DNA of 64,000 nucleotides from contig NZ_NISJ01000007.1 in NCBI RefSeq assembly GCF_002205635.1, forward strand, positions 62,001 through 126,000. Direction: 5' to 3'. A program made the translations under genes and the position numbers. Shown piece after piece: positions 37,504 to 47,146 of this stretch. The number at the start of each line of letters is the position of its first letter. Within the stretch, counting starts at the first letter, position 1. The notes beneath the pieces were generated by a model. That model saw nothing but the letters and a program-made list of their open reading frames with translations, was not told where the DNA came from and did no database searches. The stretch is from Sphingopyxis witflariensis (GTDB lineage Bacteria; Pseudomonadota; Alphaproteobacteria; Sphingomonadales; Sphingomonadaceae).

Positions 37504-40314
37504 ATGTCTGTTATGATCGGAACCCGTCTCCCCCGGCCTGCTTCCGGCCGGCCGCTCATCACCGCCGTTATTCTGCTCGCCTTCGGCTATGCCACGCCAG
37601 CATTGGCGGACTGCAATCTCGTGCCGACCGCGGGCGACGACAATCATCTGTGCGACAGCGGCACCGCGCCCGCCGGTCTGAACGATCCCGGCGGCAACAA
37701 TCGGCTCACCCTCCCCACCGGTGGAACCGGCACGATCACCGGCAATGTGACCTTCGGCGCCGGGGTTGACCGCATTTCGATCGGATCGGGGCAGATCACC
37801 GGTGCGGTCGATCAGGGCAATGGCGACGATGTCTTCGACATTTCCGCCGGCAAGGTCACCGGCACCGTGCAGCAGGGCCTTGGCCTCGACGATTTCAACA
37901 TGACCGGCGGCGAGATCGGCGCGCTCAACCAGGGCGGCGATCTCGACACATTCTTCATGTCAGGCGGCCGGATCGTCGATGCTTTTGACGATGGCGACAT
38001 TGCGCGGATGACGGGGGGCCGCATCGGCCGCGTCAATATGAAGCTCGCCGACAATCTGTTCGACATGTCGGGCGGGACGATCGACCGCAACCTCGTCACC
38101 GGTTTCGGCAATGATATGATCATCATCTCGGGCGGTACGATCGGCGGTAATATCAGCGTTTCGGGCGGCACCGACAGCGTCACCATCACCGGCGGCTCGG
38201 TCGGCGGCGAGGTTCGGATGAGCGCCGGAACCGACAGTTTCGTCTGGGACCGCGGCGGCGTCGTCCATGGCATCATCGACATGGGCGACGACAATGACAC
38301 CGCCCGGCTTGCCGGTCTGACCAACGCGCATCTCGGCGCCACCCCGCAGGTCAGCGGCGGCTCCGGCACCGACGCGCTGGTCTTCGACAATGTGTCGACC
38401 GGCAATGTCGCGCGCTTCGACGGCTGGGAACGGATCGACGCGACCGATGACACCGAGCTACTGTTCGACACCATGCTGGTCCTTGGCGATGGTGGGACAG
38501 GCACCGGCACCTTCGCTCTCGACGCGTCGAGCACGATCTTTGGCGGCGGCGCGCAAAGCGGGATCGCGGGCTTCACCGCCGGCCAGCGCGCGACGCTCAT
38601 CAACGCCGGACGCATCGACCTGACCAATGGCGGCAACACCACCGGCGACCGCTTTACGGTCAGGGGCAATTATGTGGGCAACGGCGGCCTGCTCCTCCTC
38701 GACACGGTGCTGGGCGACGATAGCTCAGCGTCCGACCGGCTCGTCATCGACGGCGGCGCAGCATCAGGCACGACGGGGGTCACCATCCTCAACGCCGGCG
38801 GCACCGGCGCTGCGTCGTTGCAGAACGGGATCATGGTCGTCGAAACGCTGAACGGCGCAACGACCGCCAGTGGCGCCTTTGCCCCCAACCACCGCGTCGC
38901 GGTCGGCGCGTTCGAATATTATCTGTTCAAGGGCGGCGTGACCGCAGGCACCGGCGACAATTGGTATCTGCGCTCGACGATCGTCACCCCGCCCCCGGCA
39001 GTCACGCCGCCCGAAGTCGCCCCGGCGCCGGCGCCGCTGACGCCTGCACCCCCGCCGCCCGAACCCGAAGCGCCTGAGCCCGCACCACCGCCACCACCAC
39101 CCGTTCCCCCACCCGCGCAGCTGCCGCCCGAACCGACACCCGGAAACCCCGACCCGGTCGACCCCGCCCCGCCGGTCGAGGTTATCGACCCGGCCCCGCC
39201 GACACCACCCGCACCGCCACCGGCGCTAGAACCCGATCCCCCGGCTCCGACGCCCGAACCCCCGACTGAGCCCGCGCCAATTCCCACCGGACCGTCGGCC
39301 ATCGAACCTCCGACCGAGGGCGCTACGCCCCAGATCGGCGAAGTGGGCGAGCCCATTCCGCTCTATCGCCCCGAGGTTCCGGCCTATGTCGTCGCGGTGC
39401 CGGTCGCGCACCATCTGGCGGCCGCGACGCTCAGCACCTTCCACGCCCGGCGGGGCGACCAATCGCTGCTCCGCCGCGATGGCGACATTCTGCCGGCAAG
39501 CTGGGGCCGTGTGCTGGGCGAAGATGCCGAGATCAAATGGGATGGCGATGTCGCGCCATCGTTCGACGGCGACCTTCAGGGTTTCCAGATCGGTCAGGAT
39601 TTGATCGGGATGGGCGATGAGGATGGTACGCGCATCCGCGCCGGCATCTTCATCGGCCGCGCCGAAATGAACGGCACGACGCGCGGCCGCTCGCTCGGCT
39701 GGAACGATCTGACCGTCGGCCGTATCGACACCAAGAGTACCAATCTGGCGGGCTATGCGACGCTGGTCGGCGCGAACGGCTGGTATGTCGACACGGTGGT
39801 CCAATATAGCTGGTTCGACGGCGAAACGGTCGCCGACAGCGGGCTGGCCATCGACATCGACGGAAAGGGCATCGCGGCCTCGCTCGAAGCGGGCTATCCG
39901 ATCGCGCTATCGGGACGCTGGACGCTCGAACCGCAGGCGCAGATTGTGTGGCAGCGCGTGTCGCTCGATAATCAGGCCGATATATTCTCGACCATCTCCT
40001 TCGCCTCGGGCGATGCGTTCACGGGCCGTTTCGGCTTCCGCCTGCACGGTGATTATCCAGGCGAGAGCAGCCGGTTCCAGCCCTATGTCCACGCCAGTTT
40101 GCGCCACGGATTCTCGGGCACGCAGACGACGCGCTTTGGCGACAATCCGATCCGCACCGACCTCGGCCGCACCGAATTCGAGGCCGGGGCGGGACTGGTC
40201 GCATGGCTCGGCAAGAATATCGGCCTGCATGTGAAGGGCGATTATGGCATGAACGCCGACGGTCCGCGCAGCCGACGGCTCGCCGGAACGGCCGGCATAA
40301 CGATCAACTGGTAA
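37504..40314 (+). CDS. Autotransporter (type Va) with Gly-rich repeat passenger
   Basis: 936 residues. Signal peptide to about residue 35 (GYATPALA). Residues about 85-265 contain eight or so imperfect repeats of roughly 20 residues with a core like FDMSGGTI or ITGGSVGG and an Asp at each junction, as expected for a beta-helix. Residues about 493-600 are a Pro/Glu-rich linker, then a beta-barrel of about 275 residues beginning near AVPVAHHLAAATLSTFHARRGDQ and ending GTAGITINW, the position of the usual terminal aromatic residue. ATG at 37504 after AGAGGGAAAG. The passenger has no catalytic motif I can see; an adhesin or surface-layer role is a guess. Confidence 0.88.
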   Translation: MSVMIGTRLPRPASGRPLITAVILLAFGYATPALADCNLVPTAGDDNHLCDSGTAPAGLNDPGGNNRLTLPTGGTGTITGNVTFGAGVDRISIGSGQITGAVDQGNGDDVFDISAGKVTGTVQQGLGLDDFNMTGGEIGALNQGGDLDTFFMSGGRIVDAFDDGDIARMTGGRIGRVNMKLADNLFDMSGGTIDRNLVTGFGNDMIIISGGTIGGNISVSGGTDSVTITGGSVGGEVRMSAGTDSFVWDRGGVVHGIIDMGDDNDTARLAGLTNAHLGATPQVSGGSGTDALVFDNVSTGNVARFDGWERIDATDDTELLFDTMLVLGDGGTGTGTFALDASSTIFGGGAQSGIAGFTAGQRATLINAGRIDLTNGGNTTGDRFTVRGNYVGNGGLLLLDTVLGDDSSASDRLVIDGGAASGTTGVTILNAGGTGAASLQNGIMVVETLNGATTASGAFAPNHRVAVGAFEYYLFKGGVTAGTGDNWYLRSTIVTPPPAVTPPEVAPAPAPLTPAPPPPEPEAPEPAPPPPPPVPPPAQLPPEPTPGNPDPVDPAPPVEVIDPAPPTPPAPPPALEPDPPAPTPEPPTEPAPIPTGPSAIEPPTEGATPQIGEVGEPIPLYRPEVPAYVVAVPVAHHLAAATLSTFHARRGDQSLLRRDGDILPASWGRVLGEDAEIKWDGDVAPSFDGDLQGFQIGQDLIGMGDEDGTRIRAGIFIGRAEMNGTTRGRSLGWNDLTVGRIDTKSTNLAGYATLVGANGWYVDTVVQYSWFDGETVADSGLAIDIDGKGIAASLEAGYPIALSGRWTLEPQAQIVWQRVSLDNQADIFSTISFASGDAFTGRFGFRLHGDYPGESSRFQPYVHASLRHGFSGTQTTRFGDNPIRTDLGRTEFEAGAGLVAWLGKNIGLHVKGDYGMNADGPRSRRLAGTAGITINW

Positions 40315-40323
40315 AGATGCGCG

Positions 40324-40344
40324 CTCCCCGCCTGAGGCGGGGAG
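40324..40344. terminator. Bidirectional terminator-like hairpin between autotransporter and reductase
   Basis: CTCCCCGCC-TGA-GGCGGGGAG, nine perfect pairs. A second GGCGGGGAG copy follows at 40354-40362 and encodes the end of the reductase, so an alternative pairing is possible. Confidence 0.75.
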
Positions 40345-40350
40345 TAGCGT

Positions 40351-41574
40351 TTAGGCGGGGAGCAGCGTTTTCAGGGGCGTTTCGGCATCGGCGACCTGTT
40401 CGGCGGTTGCCTGAATCCCCGCAGTGACAACCATGCGGCCCTGGACATAATCCTTGGTCGCATTGACGCAGTCGATCGCAATGACCTTGCCGCCTTTCAA
40501 ATAGACGACCGAGAAGCTGCGCGTCGCCGGATCGCCGCGCAACACCGCCTGGTCGTGCCCGGTCGACAGGCCGGCGGTCTGGAGCTTCAGATCATATTGG
40601 TTCGACCAGAACCAGGGGATGGCGTGATAATGCGCTTCGGCGCCGACGATGCCCTTGGCGACGACATTCGCCTGATCATTGGCATTTTGCACCGATTCCA
40701 GCCGGATAACCGCACCCTCGGCATAGTCATTTTCGTGCGCGGCGCAGTCGCCGATCGCGTAAATATCGGGAAGGCTGGTCTTGCAGAGACGATCGACGCG
40801 CACGCCATTGCCGCCCTCGGCGCCCGCCGCGATCAGCGGTTCGACCGCGGGAATGATCCCGATACCGACGATGACCAGATCGGCGGGAATCACTTCGTCA
40901 TTGTTCAAGCGGACGCCGGTGACATGGGTTTCGCCCTCGATCGCCTCGACGCATACGCCGAGCCGCAAATCGACGCCATGGTCGCGATGCTCCTTTTCAT
41001 AGAAGCGCGACAGTTCTTCACCCGCGACGCGCGCAAGAACGCGGTCGAGCGCTTCCAAAAGCACGACCTTCTTTCCCGCCTTGGTGAGCACGGCTGCCGC
41101 CTCGAGCCCGATATAACCGCCACCGATAACGACGATCTGGCCCGCAGTTTCGGACGCCGCCTTCATCGCATCGGCATCGGCGCGGGTGCGCACGCCCTGC
41201 ACGCCGGGAAGGTCGCCGCCGGGGATCGGCAGCATGCGCGGCGCTCCACCGGTTGCCCAGACAAGCTTGCCATAGCCGATCGTCTCGCCCGCTTCGGTGG
41301 TCACATGATGGCCAACCGAATCGACCGCGACGACGCGCGTGTTGAGCAACATCGTCACTTCGCGCTCGTCCCAATATTTGGCGGGGCGCAGCTGGATGCG
41401 TTCAAATTCCTTCTCGCCGGCGAAATATTCCTTCGACAGCGGCGGGCGTTCATAGGGAAGTTCGGGTTCGTCGCCGATAATCGCGATGCTGCCTTCGAAT
41501 TTCTGCGTGCGCAGCATCACCGCCACCTGCGCACCGCCATGTCCGGCACCCACGATCACCACGTCGAACTGCAT
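40351..41574 (-). CDS. FAD/NAD-dependent ferredoxin (rubredoxin) reductase
   Basis: 407 residues of the putidaredoxin reductase-like family. FAD-binding Rossmann motif [17 protein letters not shown] at the N-terminus, NAD-binding [16 protein letters not shown] in the middle, and the FAD-contact [12 protein letters not shown] later. Such proteins pass electrons from NADH to a ferredoxin serving a P450 or dioxygenase, but neither partner is nearby. The GGAGG just upstream is too close to the ATG at 41583 and better placed for the ATG at 41574, which is used here. Confidence 0.9.
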   Translation of the reverse strand: MQFDVVIVGAGHGGAQVAVMLRTQKFEGSIAIIGDEPELPYERPPLSKEYFAGEKEFERIQLRPAKYWDEREVTMLLNTRVVAVDSVGHHVTTEAGETIGYGKLVWATGGAPRMLPIPGGDLPGVQGVRTRADADAMKAASETAGQIVVIGGGYIGLEAAAVLTKAGKKVVLLEALDRVLARVAGEELSRFYEKEHRDHGVDLRLGVCVEAIEGETHVTGVRLNNDEVIPADLVIVGIGIIPAVEPLIAAGAEGGNGVRVDRLCKTSLPDIYAIGDCAAHENDYAEGAVIRLESVQNANDQANVVAKGIVGAEAHYHAIPWFWSNQYDLKLQTAGLSTGHDQAVLRGDPATRSFSVVYLKGGKVIAIDCVNATKDYVQGRMVVTAGIQATAEQVADAETPLKTLLPA

Positions 41575-41769
41575 CGTCCTCATCCTCCTGCCCCGCGCTC
41601 CGTTCCCGGCATTGCCGTACGGTCAGTTGCGCGCTGCGTCCCTTGCACGCGCGGGCGATGGAGGCAAGTCACCCCTTAGGAGGGCTAATCATCGGCCTTA
41701 GCAACCACCGCTGCGGTACATGCCGGACGATCCTCTGGTCACGCTGCGACGACGGCGGACCCACCCTCG

Positions 41770-42513
41770 TCATGAAAGCTGACTGAGCGCCGCGCGAACC
41801 CGGAGCAGGTCGGCGCCCAGCGCATCGACCTCCTCAGCATTCCGCGATTCGGTGAAGATCGAGGCCGAAAGGCCAAAGCCCGGCCGGATTTCAGGAAGTG
41901 CGACCGCAACCGTCGAAATGCCGCGATGCGCAAAGCCCTGATCGAGCGCATAGCCAGTCTGCCCGGCGCGCCGCACCTGATCGGCATAGTCGGCAAAGGA
42001 CAAAGCAGCCTGCCAGCGCACCGCGGCGTAGCGGCGAGCCAGTTCGGCTTCGTCGACCTTCTGCGCCGCAGCAAGGGCGCGGCCCACCGCGCCACCACCC
42101 AGCGGTTGACGCTGCGCATCGGCGAGCCGGAGCCGCATTCCGGCGTTGCTCTCGGCGTGCGCGACGAGTTGCAAGCGGTCGCGCGAAGCGACCTTCCATA
42201 ATCCGACGGCGGCGTCCGATGCCTCGGCCAATTGCACCATCAGCGGCTGCGCGCGATCGACGAGCGCTTGCGCCCCACCGTCGCGCAGCGCCTCTGCTGA
42301 CGCCCAGACGGGGCTGAGCCGATAAAGCTTCGTCCGCACGTCGCGCTCGGCCGCGCCTTCATCGACCAGCGTCTTTAACAGATTGAGGCAGCTCGACGGG
42401 CTCAGCCCCACCGATCGACCCACGTCCGACAGCGACAGCGGGCGCGATTCCGCGAGCAGCCGCATGATGGCAAAGGCTTGCGAAACCGAGCGGACCGGAC
42501 CGGACATGCGCAT
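41770..42513 (-). CDS. IclR-family transcriptional regulator
   Basis: 247 residues: winged helix-turn-helix at residues about 6-65 (SVSQAFAIMRLLAESRPLSLSDVGRSVGLSPSSCLNLLKTLVDEG), then the effector-binding GAF-like domain (about 80-245). Divergent from the six-gene CoA operon at 42614-49593, for which it is the likely local regulator; the effector is presumably the pathway substrate or its CoA ester. The start could also be the ATG at 42507. A perfect palindrome lies just upstream of the start codon. Confidence 0.9.
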   Translation of the reverse strand: MRMSGPVRSVSQAFAIMRLLAESRPLSLSDVGRSVGLSPSSCLNLLKTLVDEGAAERDVRTKLYRLSPVWASAEALRDGGAQALVDRAQPLMVQLAEASDAAVGLWKVASRDRLQLVAHAESNAGMRLRLADAQRQPLGGGAVGRALAAAQKVDEAELARRYAAVRWQAALSFADYADQVRRAGQTGYALDQGFAHRGISTVAVALPEIRPGFGLSASIFTESRNAEEVDALGADLLRVRAALSQLS

Positions 42514-42521
42514 TCATTAGT

Positions 42522-42537
42522 TTTCATCATGATGAAA
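42522..42537. promoter_or_regulatory. Putative IclR operator palindrome
   Basis: TTTCATCATGATGAAA, a perfect 16-bp inverted repeat in the IclR/SDR divergent promoter, 9 bases from the IclR ATG and 77 from the SDR ATG. A looser pair TTCAA-N9-TTGAA follows at 42538-42556. Placement suggests autoregulation and control of the operon. Confidence 0.65.
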
Positions 42538-42613
42538 TTCAATTCCCAATGTTGAAATCATGCCACGCCCCGTCTAACGCGCTATGCAAAGGACTCGAAC
42601 GGGAGAAGACGAC

Positions 42614-43531
42614 ATGGGCAAAAGCCTGGAAGGCAAGGTCGTGGCGATCACCGGCGCCGGCCGCGGCATCGGGCGCGAACTGGCGCTGCACTGTGCCAGC
42701 GAAGGCGCGGCGGTCGTGGTCAATGATCCGGGCGTCGCACAGGCCGGCGATGGCGGCGACGCAGCGCCCGCGCAAACCACCGCCAACGACATCGTCGCCG
42801 CGGGCGGCAAGGCGATCGCCAACTTCGCCAATGTCGCCGATCCCAAGGAAGCCGCGAGCATCATTGAGGATGCGGTCGCCCGCTTCGGCCGCATCGACGC
42901 GGTGGTCAACAACGCCGGCATCCTGCGCGACACCATCTGGCACAAGATGAGTTACGAGGACTGGAAGAGCGTCATCGAGGTCAATCTGACCGGCGTGTTC
43001 AACGTGTCGAAGGCCGCGACGCCCTATTTCCGCGAACAACAATCGGGCAGCTTCGTCCACTTCACCTCAACCAGCGGGTTGATCGGCAATATCGGCCAGG
43101 CGAATTATTCGGCGGCCAAGCTCGGCGTCGTAGCGCTGTCGCAATCGATCGCGCTCGACATGGCGCGCGTCGGAGTGCGGTCGAACTGCATCGCCCCCTT
43201 CGCGTGGAGCCGCATGACCTCGTCGATCCCCGCCGAGACGCCCGAACAGCAACAACGCGTCGCGCGAATGCAGGAAATGTCGGCCGACAAGATTGCGCCG
43301 CTCGTCGCCTATCTCGCCTCCGACCTGTCGAAGGACGTGACGAACCAGATTTTCAGCGTCCGCAAGAATGAGATCATGCTGTTTTCGAAGCCGCGTCCGA
43401 TCCGCTCGATGACCAAGGTTGAGGGTTGGACCGCCGATTCGATCGCCGACGAGCTGATCCCGGCTTTCCGCCCCAGCTTCGCGCGCGCCGACGAGGTTTC
43501 GGCGCACGTCTTTCCCTATGATCCGATCTGA
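42614..43531 (+). CDS. SDR-family 3-hydroxyacyl-CoA dehydrogenase-like oxidoreductase
   Basis: 305 residues, classical SDR: TGAGRGIGRE for the cofactor, NNAGILRD, catalytic Ser in HFTSTSGLIG, and YSAAK with the catalytic Tyr and Lys (QANYSAAKLG). The VVVNDPG motif after strand 2 has an Asp, favouring NAD. Length and the C-terminal extension resemble the dehydrogenase part of peroxisomal MFE2, which oxidises (3R)-hydroxyacyl-CoA. First gene of the operon; GGGAGAAGAC precedes the ATG at 42614. Proposed role: oxidation of the hydroxyacyl-CoA formed by the last-encoded hydratase. Confidence 0.88.
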   Translation: MGKSLEGKVVAITGAGRGIGRELALHCASEGAAVVVNDPGVAQAGDGGDAAPAQTTANDIVAAGGKAIANFANVADPKEAASIIEDAVARFGRIDAVVNNAGILRDTIWHKMSYEDWKSVIEVNLTGVFNVSKAATPYFREQQSGSFVHFTSTSGLIGNIGQANYSAAKLGVVALSQSIALDMARVGVRSNCIAPFAWSRMTSSIPAETPEQQQRVARMQEMSADKIAPLVAYLASDLSKDVTNQIFSVRKNEIMLFSKPRPIRSMTKVEGWTADSIADELIPAFRPSFARADEVSAHVFPYDPI

Positions 43532-43541
43532 GGAGCCCAGC

Positions 43542-44717
43542 ATGAGCAATGCGAACCCCGGCATGGACGCCGATGTCTTTGAACAGTTCATCGAACAGCT
43601 CGAACGCTATGTCCGCGACCGGCTGATCCCCGCCGAAAAGGGCATCATCGAAAACGATGAAATCCCCGCCGAGATCCTGTCCGAGATGCGCGACATGGGG
43701 CTGTTCGGCCTGACGATGCCCGAGGAGTTTGGCGGCGCGGGGATGAACGTCAGCCAATATGTCCGCACCATCCACACGCTCAGCTATGCAATGCCGGCGT
43801 TCCGGTCGATCATCTCGATCAACATCGGCATGTTCTGCTCGGCACTGAAAAATGGCGGTACCGACGCGCAAAAGGCCGAATGGTTGCCGCGCGTTGCTGC
43901 GGGCGAAATCGCAGCCTTTGGCCTGACCGAACCGGGGTCGGGATCGGATTCGGCCGGATTGCAAACCAGCGCAGTCCAGACCGACAATGGCTGGGTGCTC
44001 AATGGCACCAAGCGCTACATCACCAACGCGCCCTTCGCGAAGGTCGCACTGATCATGGCGCGGACGTCGAAGGAGAACCTGCCCAAGAACGCCCATGTCT
44101 CGGCCTTCATTGTCCCCATGGACAGCCCCGGCGTCTCGACGGGCAAATCGGACAAGAAGATGGGCCAGTCGGGCAGTCACATCTCCGACATCGTGCTGGA
44201 GGATGTGCGCGTCGGCGGCGAAGCGCTGCTCGGCGGCGAGGTCGGCAAGGGCTTCGCCTTTGCGATGATGAGCCTCGACAATGGCCGCATGTCGGTTGGC
44301 GCTGCTGCAACCGCCTACGCCCGCCGCGCACTCGACAGCGCGGTCCGCTATGCGACCGAGCGCAAGGCGTTCGGCGAGCCGATCGCCAATTTTCAGCTGA
44401 TCCAGCAGATGCTCGCGCAGAGCGAGATCGATATCTACGCCGCCGAATGTATGATGGCCGATGTCACGCGCCGCGCCGATGCGGGCGAGAATGTCCTGCG
44501 CAAGGCCGCGGCGTTCAAGGTGTTCGCATCGGAGATGTGCGGCCGCGTCGTCGACGCCTGCGTTCAGGTCTATGGCGGCGCCGGTTATCTCGCCGAATAT
44601 GACGCCGAGCGCTTCTTCCGCGATGCGCGCATCTATCGCATTTACGAAGGCACGACCCAGATCCTCCAGCTTCAGATCGCCAAGCATATGCTGCGCGAAT
44701 TCCACGCGGGCGCCTGA
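43542..44717 (+). CDS. Acyl-CoA dehydrogenase
   Basis: 391 residues, FAD-dependent alpha,beta-dehydrogenation of an acyl-CoA. FGLTEPGSGSDSAGLQT, KRYITNAPFA, MSLDNGRMSVGAAATAYARRALD and the C-terminal YGGAGYLAEYDAERFFRDARIYRIYEGTTQIL with the catalytic Glu position in YEGTTQI. The start MSNANPGMDADVF follows GAGGAGCCC; it is 10 bases after the SDR stop. Substrate not predictable. The same operon encodes a second, methylsuccinyl-CoA-type dehydrogenase, so the two probably act on different intermediates. Confidence 0.92.
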   Translation: MSNANPGMDADVFEQFIEQLERYVRDRLIPAEKGIIENDEIPAEILSEMRDMGLFGLTMPEEFGGAGMNVSQYVRTIHTLSYAMPAFRSIISINIGMFCSALKNGGTDAQKAEWLPRVAAGEIAAFGLTEPGSGSDSAGLQTSAVQTDNGWVLNGTKRYITNAPFAKVALIMARTSKENLPKNAHVSAFIVPMDSPGVSTGKSDKKMGQSGSHISDIVLEDVRVGGEALLGGEVGKGFAFAMMSLDNGRMSVGAAATAYARRALDSAVRYATERKAFGEPIANFQLIQQMLAQSEIDIYAAECMMADVTRRADAGENVLRKAAAFKVFASEMCGRVVDACVQVYGGAGYLAEYDAERFFRDARIYRIYEGTTQILQLQIAKHMLREFHAGA

Positions 44718-45929
44718 ATGTATAACCTCCTCTCCGGTCTGTCGGTGATCGAGGCGTCGTCCTTCGTCGCCTCCCCCACCGCCGGGCTCTATTGCGCACA
44801 AATGGGGGCGGAGGTGATCCGCGTCGACCAGATCGGCGGCGGTCCCGATTTCCGCCGCTGGCCGGTGACCGATAACAATGACTCGCTCTATTGGGAAAAT
44901 CTCAACCGCGCGAAAAAGTCGGTCGCGCTCGACCTTGGGCGACCCGAGGGGCGCGAGCTGTTGCAGGAACTGGTGCGGGCGACCGGGCAGTTCATCACCA
45001 ATTTCCCGGTCGGCGGATTCCTGTCGCACGAAACGCTGGCCGAGGGTCGCCCCGACCTGATCACCGTCCGCGTGATGGGCTGGGCCGATGGCTCGCCGGC
45101 GCTTGATTACACCGTCAACAATATGGTCGGTTACCCGATGCTCACCGGCACGGGCCCCGAGCCGGTCAACCATGTCCTGCCCGCGTGGGATTTGCTCTCC
45201 GGCGCTTACGCCGCTTTCGCGCTGCTCGCGGCGATCCAGCGGCGCGGCGCGACCGGCGAAGGCGGCGAGGTCCGCATCCCGCTGTCCGACGTCGCGATCG
45301 GGACGGTCGCCAATCTCGGCGGCATCGCCGAAACCCTCTATTCGGGCGAAAACCGCCCCCGCCTCGGCAATGCGGTTTACGGCCTGTTCGGTCGCGATTT
45401 CGTGACCGGCGACGGACAGCGCACGATGATCGTTGTGGTGACGCCGCGCCAATGGGCGAACCTCATCGCAGCGTTGAACCTCGGCGACGCCATCGCCGCG
45501 GTCGAGGCGGCACGCGGCGTGTCTTTTGCGAAGGACGATGGCCTGCGCTTCACCCACCGCGACGCGCTCTATCCGCTGTTCGAGCAAGCCATCGCGGCGC
45601 GTACCCATGCCGATCTCGCCGCCGCCTTCGATGCCGGCGGGATCGTCCATTCGGCCTATCGCACCATGCTCGACGCGGTGCACGACCCCGCGCTGGTCGC
45701 CGACAATCCGGTCTTCGGCGCCGCCGAAAACCCCAGCGGCTTCGCCTACCCCGCAGCGGGGTCTTTCGCGACCGTGCCGCAGATGGAGCGACAGGCGCCC
45801 CGCCCCGCCCCGCGCAACGGCCAACATAGCGAGGAAATCCTCGCCACCCGCCTTTCGCTTTCCTCGGGCGAGATCGCCCGCTTGATCGATGCCGGCATCG
45901 TCGGCATCACCCAACCGGAGACTGAGTAA
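44718..45929 (+). CDS. Class III CoA-transferase (CaiB/BaiF family)
   Basis: 403 residues. Family marks: VIEASSFVASPTAGLYCAQMGAEVIRVDQIGGGPDFRRWP, NLNRAKKSVALDLGRPEGRELLQELV, and the likely catalytic Asp in VLPAWDLLSGAYAAFALLAAIQRR followed by GGEVRIPLSDVA. The ATG directly abuts the stop of the acyl-CoA dehydrogenase gene. Probably activates the pathway acid with CoA from a CoA thioester or moves CoA between carboxylates, as mesaconyl-CoA C1-C4 transferase does; the latter is an inference from neighbours. Confidence 0.9.
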   Translation: MYNLLSGLSVIEASSFVASPTAGLYCAQMGAEVIRVDQIGGGPDFRRWPVTDNNDSLYWENLNRAKKSVALDLGRPEGRELLQELVRATGQFITNFPVGGFLSHETLAEGRPDLITVRVMGWADGSPALDYTVNNMVGYPMLTGTGPEPVNHVLPAWDLLSGAYAAFALLAAIQRRGATGEGGEVRIPLSDVAIGTVANLGGIAETLYSGENRPRLGNAVYGLFGRDFVTGDGQRTMIVVVTPRQWANLIAALNLGDAIAAVEAARGVSFAKDDGLRFTHRDALYPLFEQAIAARTHADLAAAFDAGGIVHSAYRTMLDAVHDPALVADNPVFGAAENPSGFAYPAAGSFATVPQMERQAPRPAPRNGQHSEEILATRLSLSSGEIARLIDAGIVGITQPETE

Positions 45930-47144
45930 ATGACCCTGCGCCGCGCCGCCATCGTCGCCCCCATCCGCACCGCCGTCGGCAAATTCGGCGGCAGCCTGTC
46001 CTCGCTGACCGCCGGCGACCTCGGCGCCGTGATCCTGAAGGCGCTGATCGAACGCACCAAAGTCGATCCGGGCCGGGTCGACGATGTCGTCTTTTCGCAA
46101 GGTTACGGCAATGGCGAGGCACCGTGCATCGGCCATTGGTCGTGGCTCGCCGCCGGCCTGCCGCTCGAAGTTCCCGGCTATCAGCTCGACCGCCGCTGCG
46201 GATCGGGACTGCAGGCGATCGCCAACGCCGCGATGATGGTCCAGACCGGCATGTCCGACGTCGTCGTCGCGGGCGGCGTTGAATCGATGTCGAACGTCGA
46301 GCATTACAGCACCGACATTCGGAAGGGCGTGCGCGCCGGAAACCTGACCCTCCACGACCGGCTGACGCGCGGCCGCGTGATGTCGCAGCCGGTCGAGCGC
46401 TTCGGCGTCATCACCGGGATGATCGAGACCGCCGAAAATCTCGCCAAGGATTATGGCATCAGCCGCGAGGCGTGCGACGCCTATGCGGTGCGCAGCCACC
46501 AGCGCGCCGCCGCCGCATGGGACAAGGGCCTGTTCGCCGACGAACTGGTGCCGGTGTCGGTGCCGCAACGCAAAGGCGATCCGGTCATTTTCGCGCAGGA
46601 CGAGGGCTATCGCGCCGACGCGACCCTGGAATCGCTCGGCAAGCTCCGCCCGCTCGAGGGCGGCGTCGTTACCGCGGGTAATGCGAGCCAGCAGAATGAC
46701 GCCGCGGCAGCGTGCCTCGTCGTCGCCGAAGACAAGCTCGACGAACTCGGCCTCGAACCCATCGCCTGGTTCCACAGCTGGGCCGCCGCGGGCTGCGACC
46801 CCAGCCGCATGGGCATCGGCCCGGTGCCGGCGGTCGAACGGCTGTTCGCGCGCAACGGCCTCGGCTGGAACGACATCGATCTTGTCGAACTCAACGAGGC
46901 CTTCGCGCCGCAGGTGCTCGCAGTGCTCAAGGGCTGGGGCTGGTCGGACGACGACAGCCGCAACCAGATTTTGAACGTCAACGGATCGGGCATTTCGCTC
47001 GGCCACCCGATCGGCGCGACGGGCGGCCGCATCCTCGCCAACCTCACCCGCGAACTCGTCCGCCGCGACGGTCGCTACGGCCTCGAGACGATGTGCATCG
47101 GCGGCGGTCAGGGCATCGCGGCCATCTTCGAGCGCGCGGCCTGA
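45930..47144 (+). CDS. Thiolase (acetyl-CoA acetyltransferase family)
   Basis: 404 residues, thiolytic cleavage of a 3-ketoacyl-CoA. Catalytic Cys in YQLDRRCGSGLQAIANAA, His regions LNEAFAPQVLAVL and GHPIGATGGRIL, and the second Cys in CIGGGQG; all present. ATG immediately follows the CoA-transferase stop. It would carry out the last step of the operon's beta-oxidation-like turn. Confidence 0.94.
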   Translation: MTLRRAAIVAPIRTAVGKFGGSLSSLTAGDLGAVILKALIERTKVDPGRVDDVVFSQGYGNGEAPCIGHWSWLAAGLPLEVPGYQLDRRCGSGLQAIANAAMMVQTGMSDVVVAGGVESMSNVEHYSTDIRKGVRAGNLTLHDRLTRGRVMSQPVERFGVITGMIETAENLAKDYGISREACDAYAVRSHQRAAAAWDKGLFADELVPVSVPQRKGDPVIFAQDEGYRADATLESLGKLRPLEGGVVTAGNASQQNDAAAACLVVAEDKLDELGLEPIAWFHSWAAAGCDPSRMGIGPVPAVERLFARNGLGWNDIDLVELNEAFAPQVLAVLKGWGWSDDDSRNQILNVNGSGISLGHPIGATGGRILANLTRELVRRDGRYGLETMCIGGGQGIAAIFERAA

Positions 47145-47146
47145 GC

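Noticed and set aside
37588..38350. Repeats in the autotransporter gene as a CRISPR-like array
   Set aside because: The repeats are in frame, degenerate at the DNA level and encode SGGxI protein repeats; there are no constant repeats with unique spacers and no cas genes.
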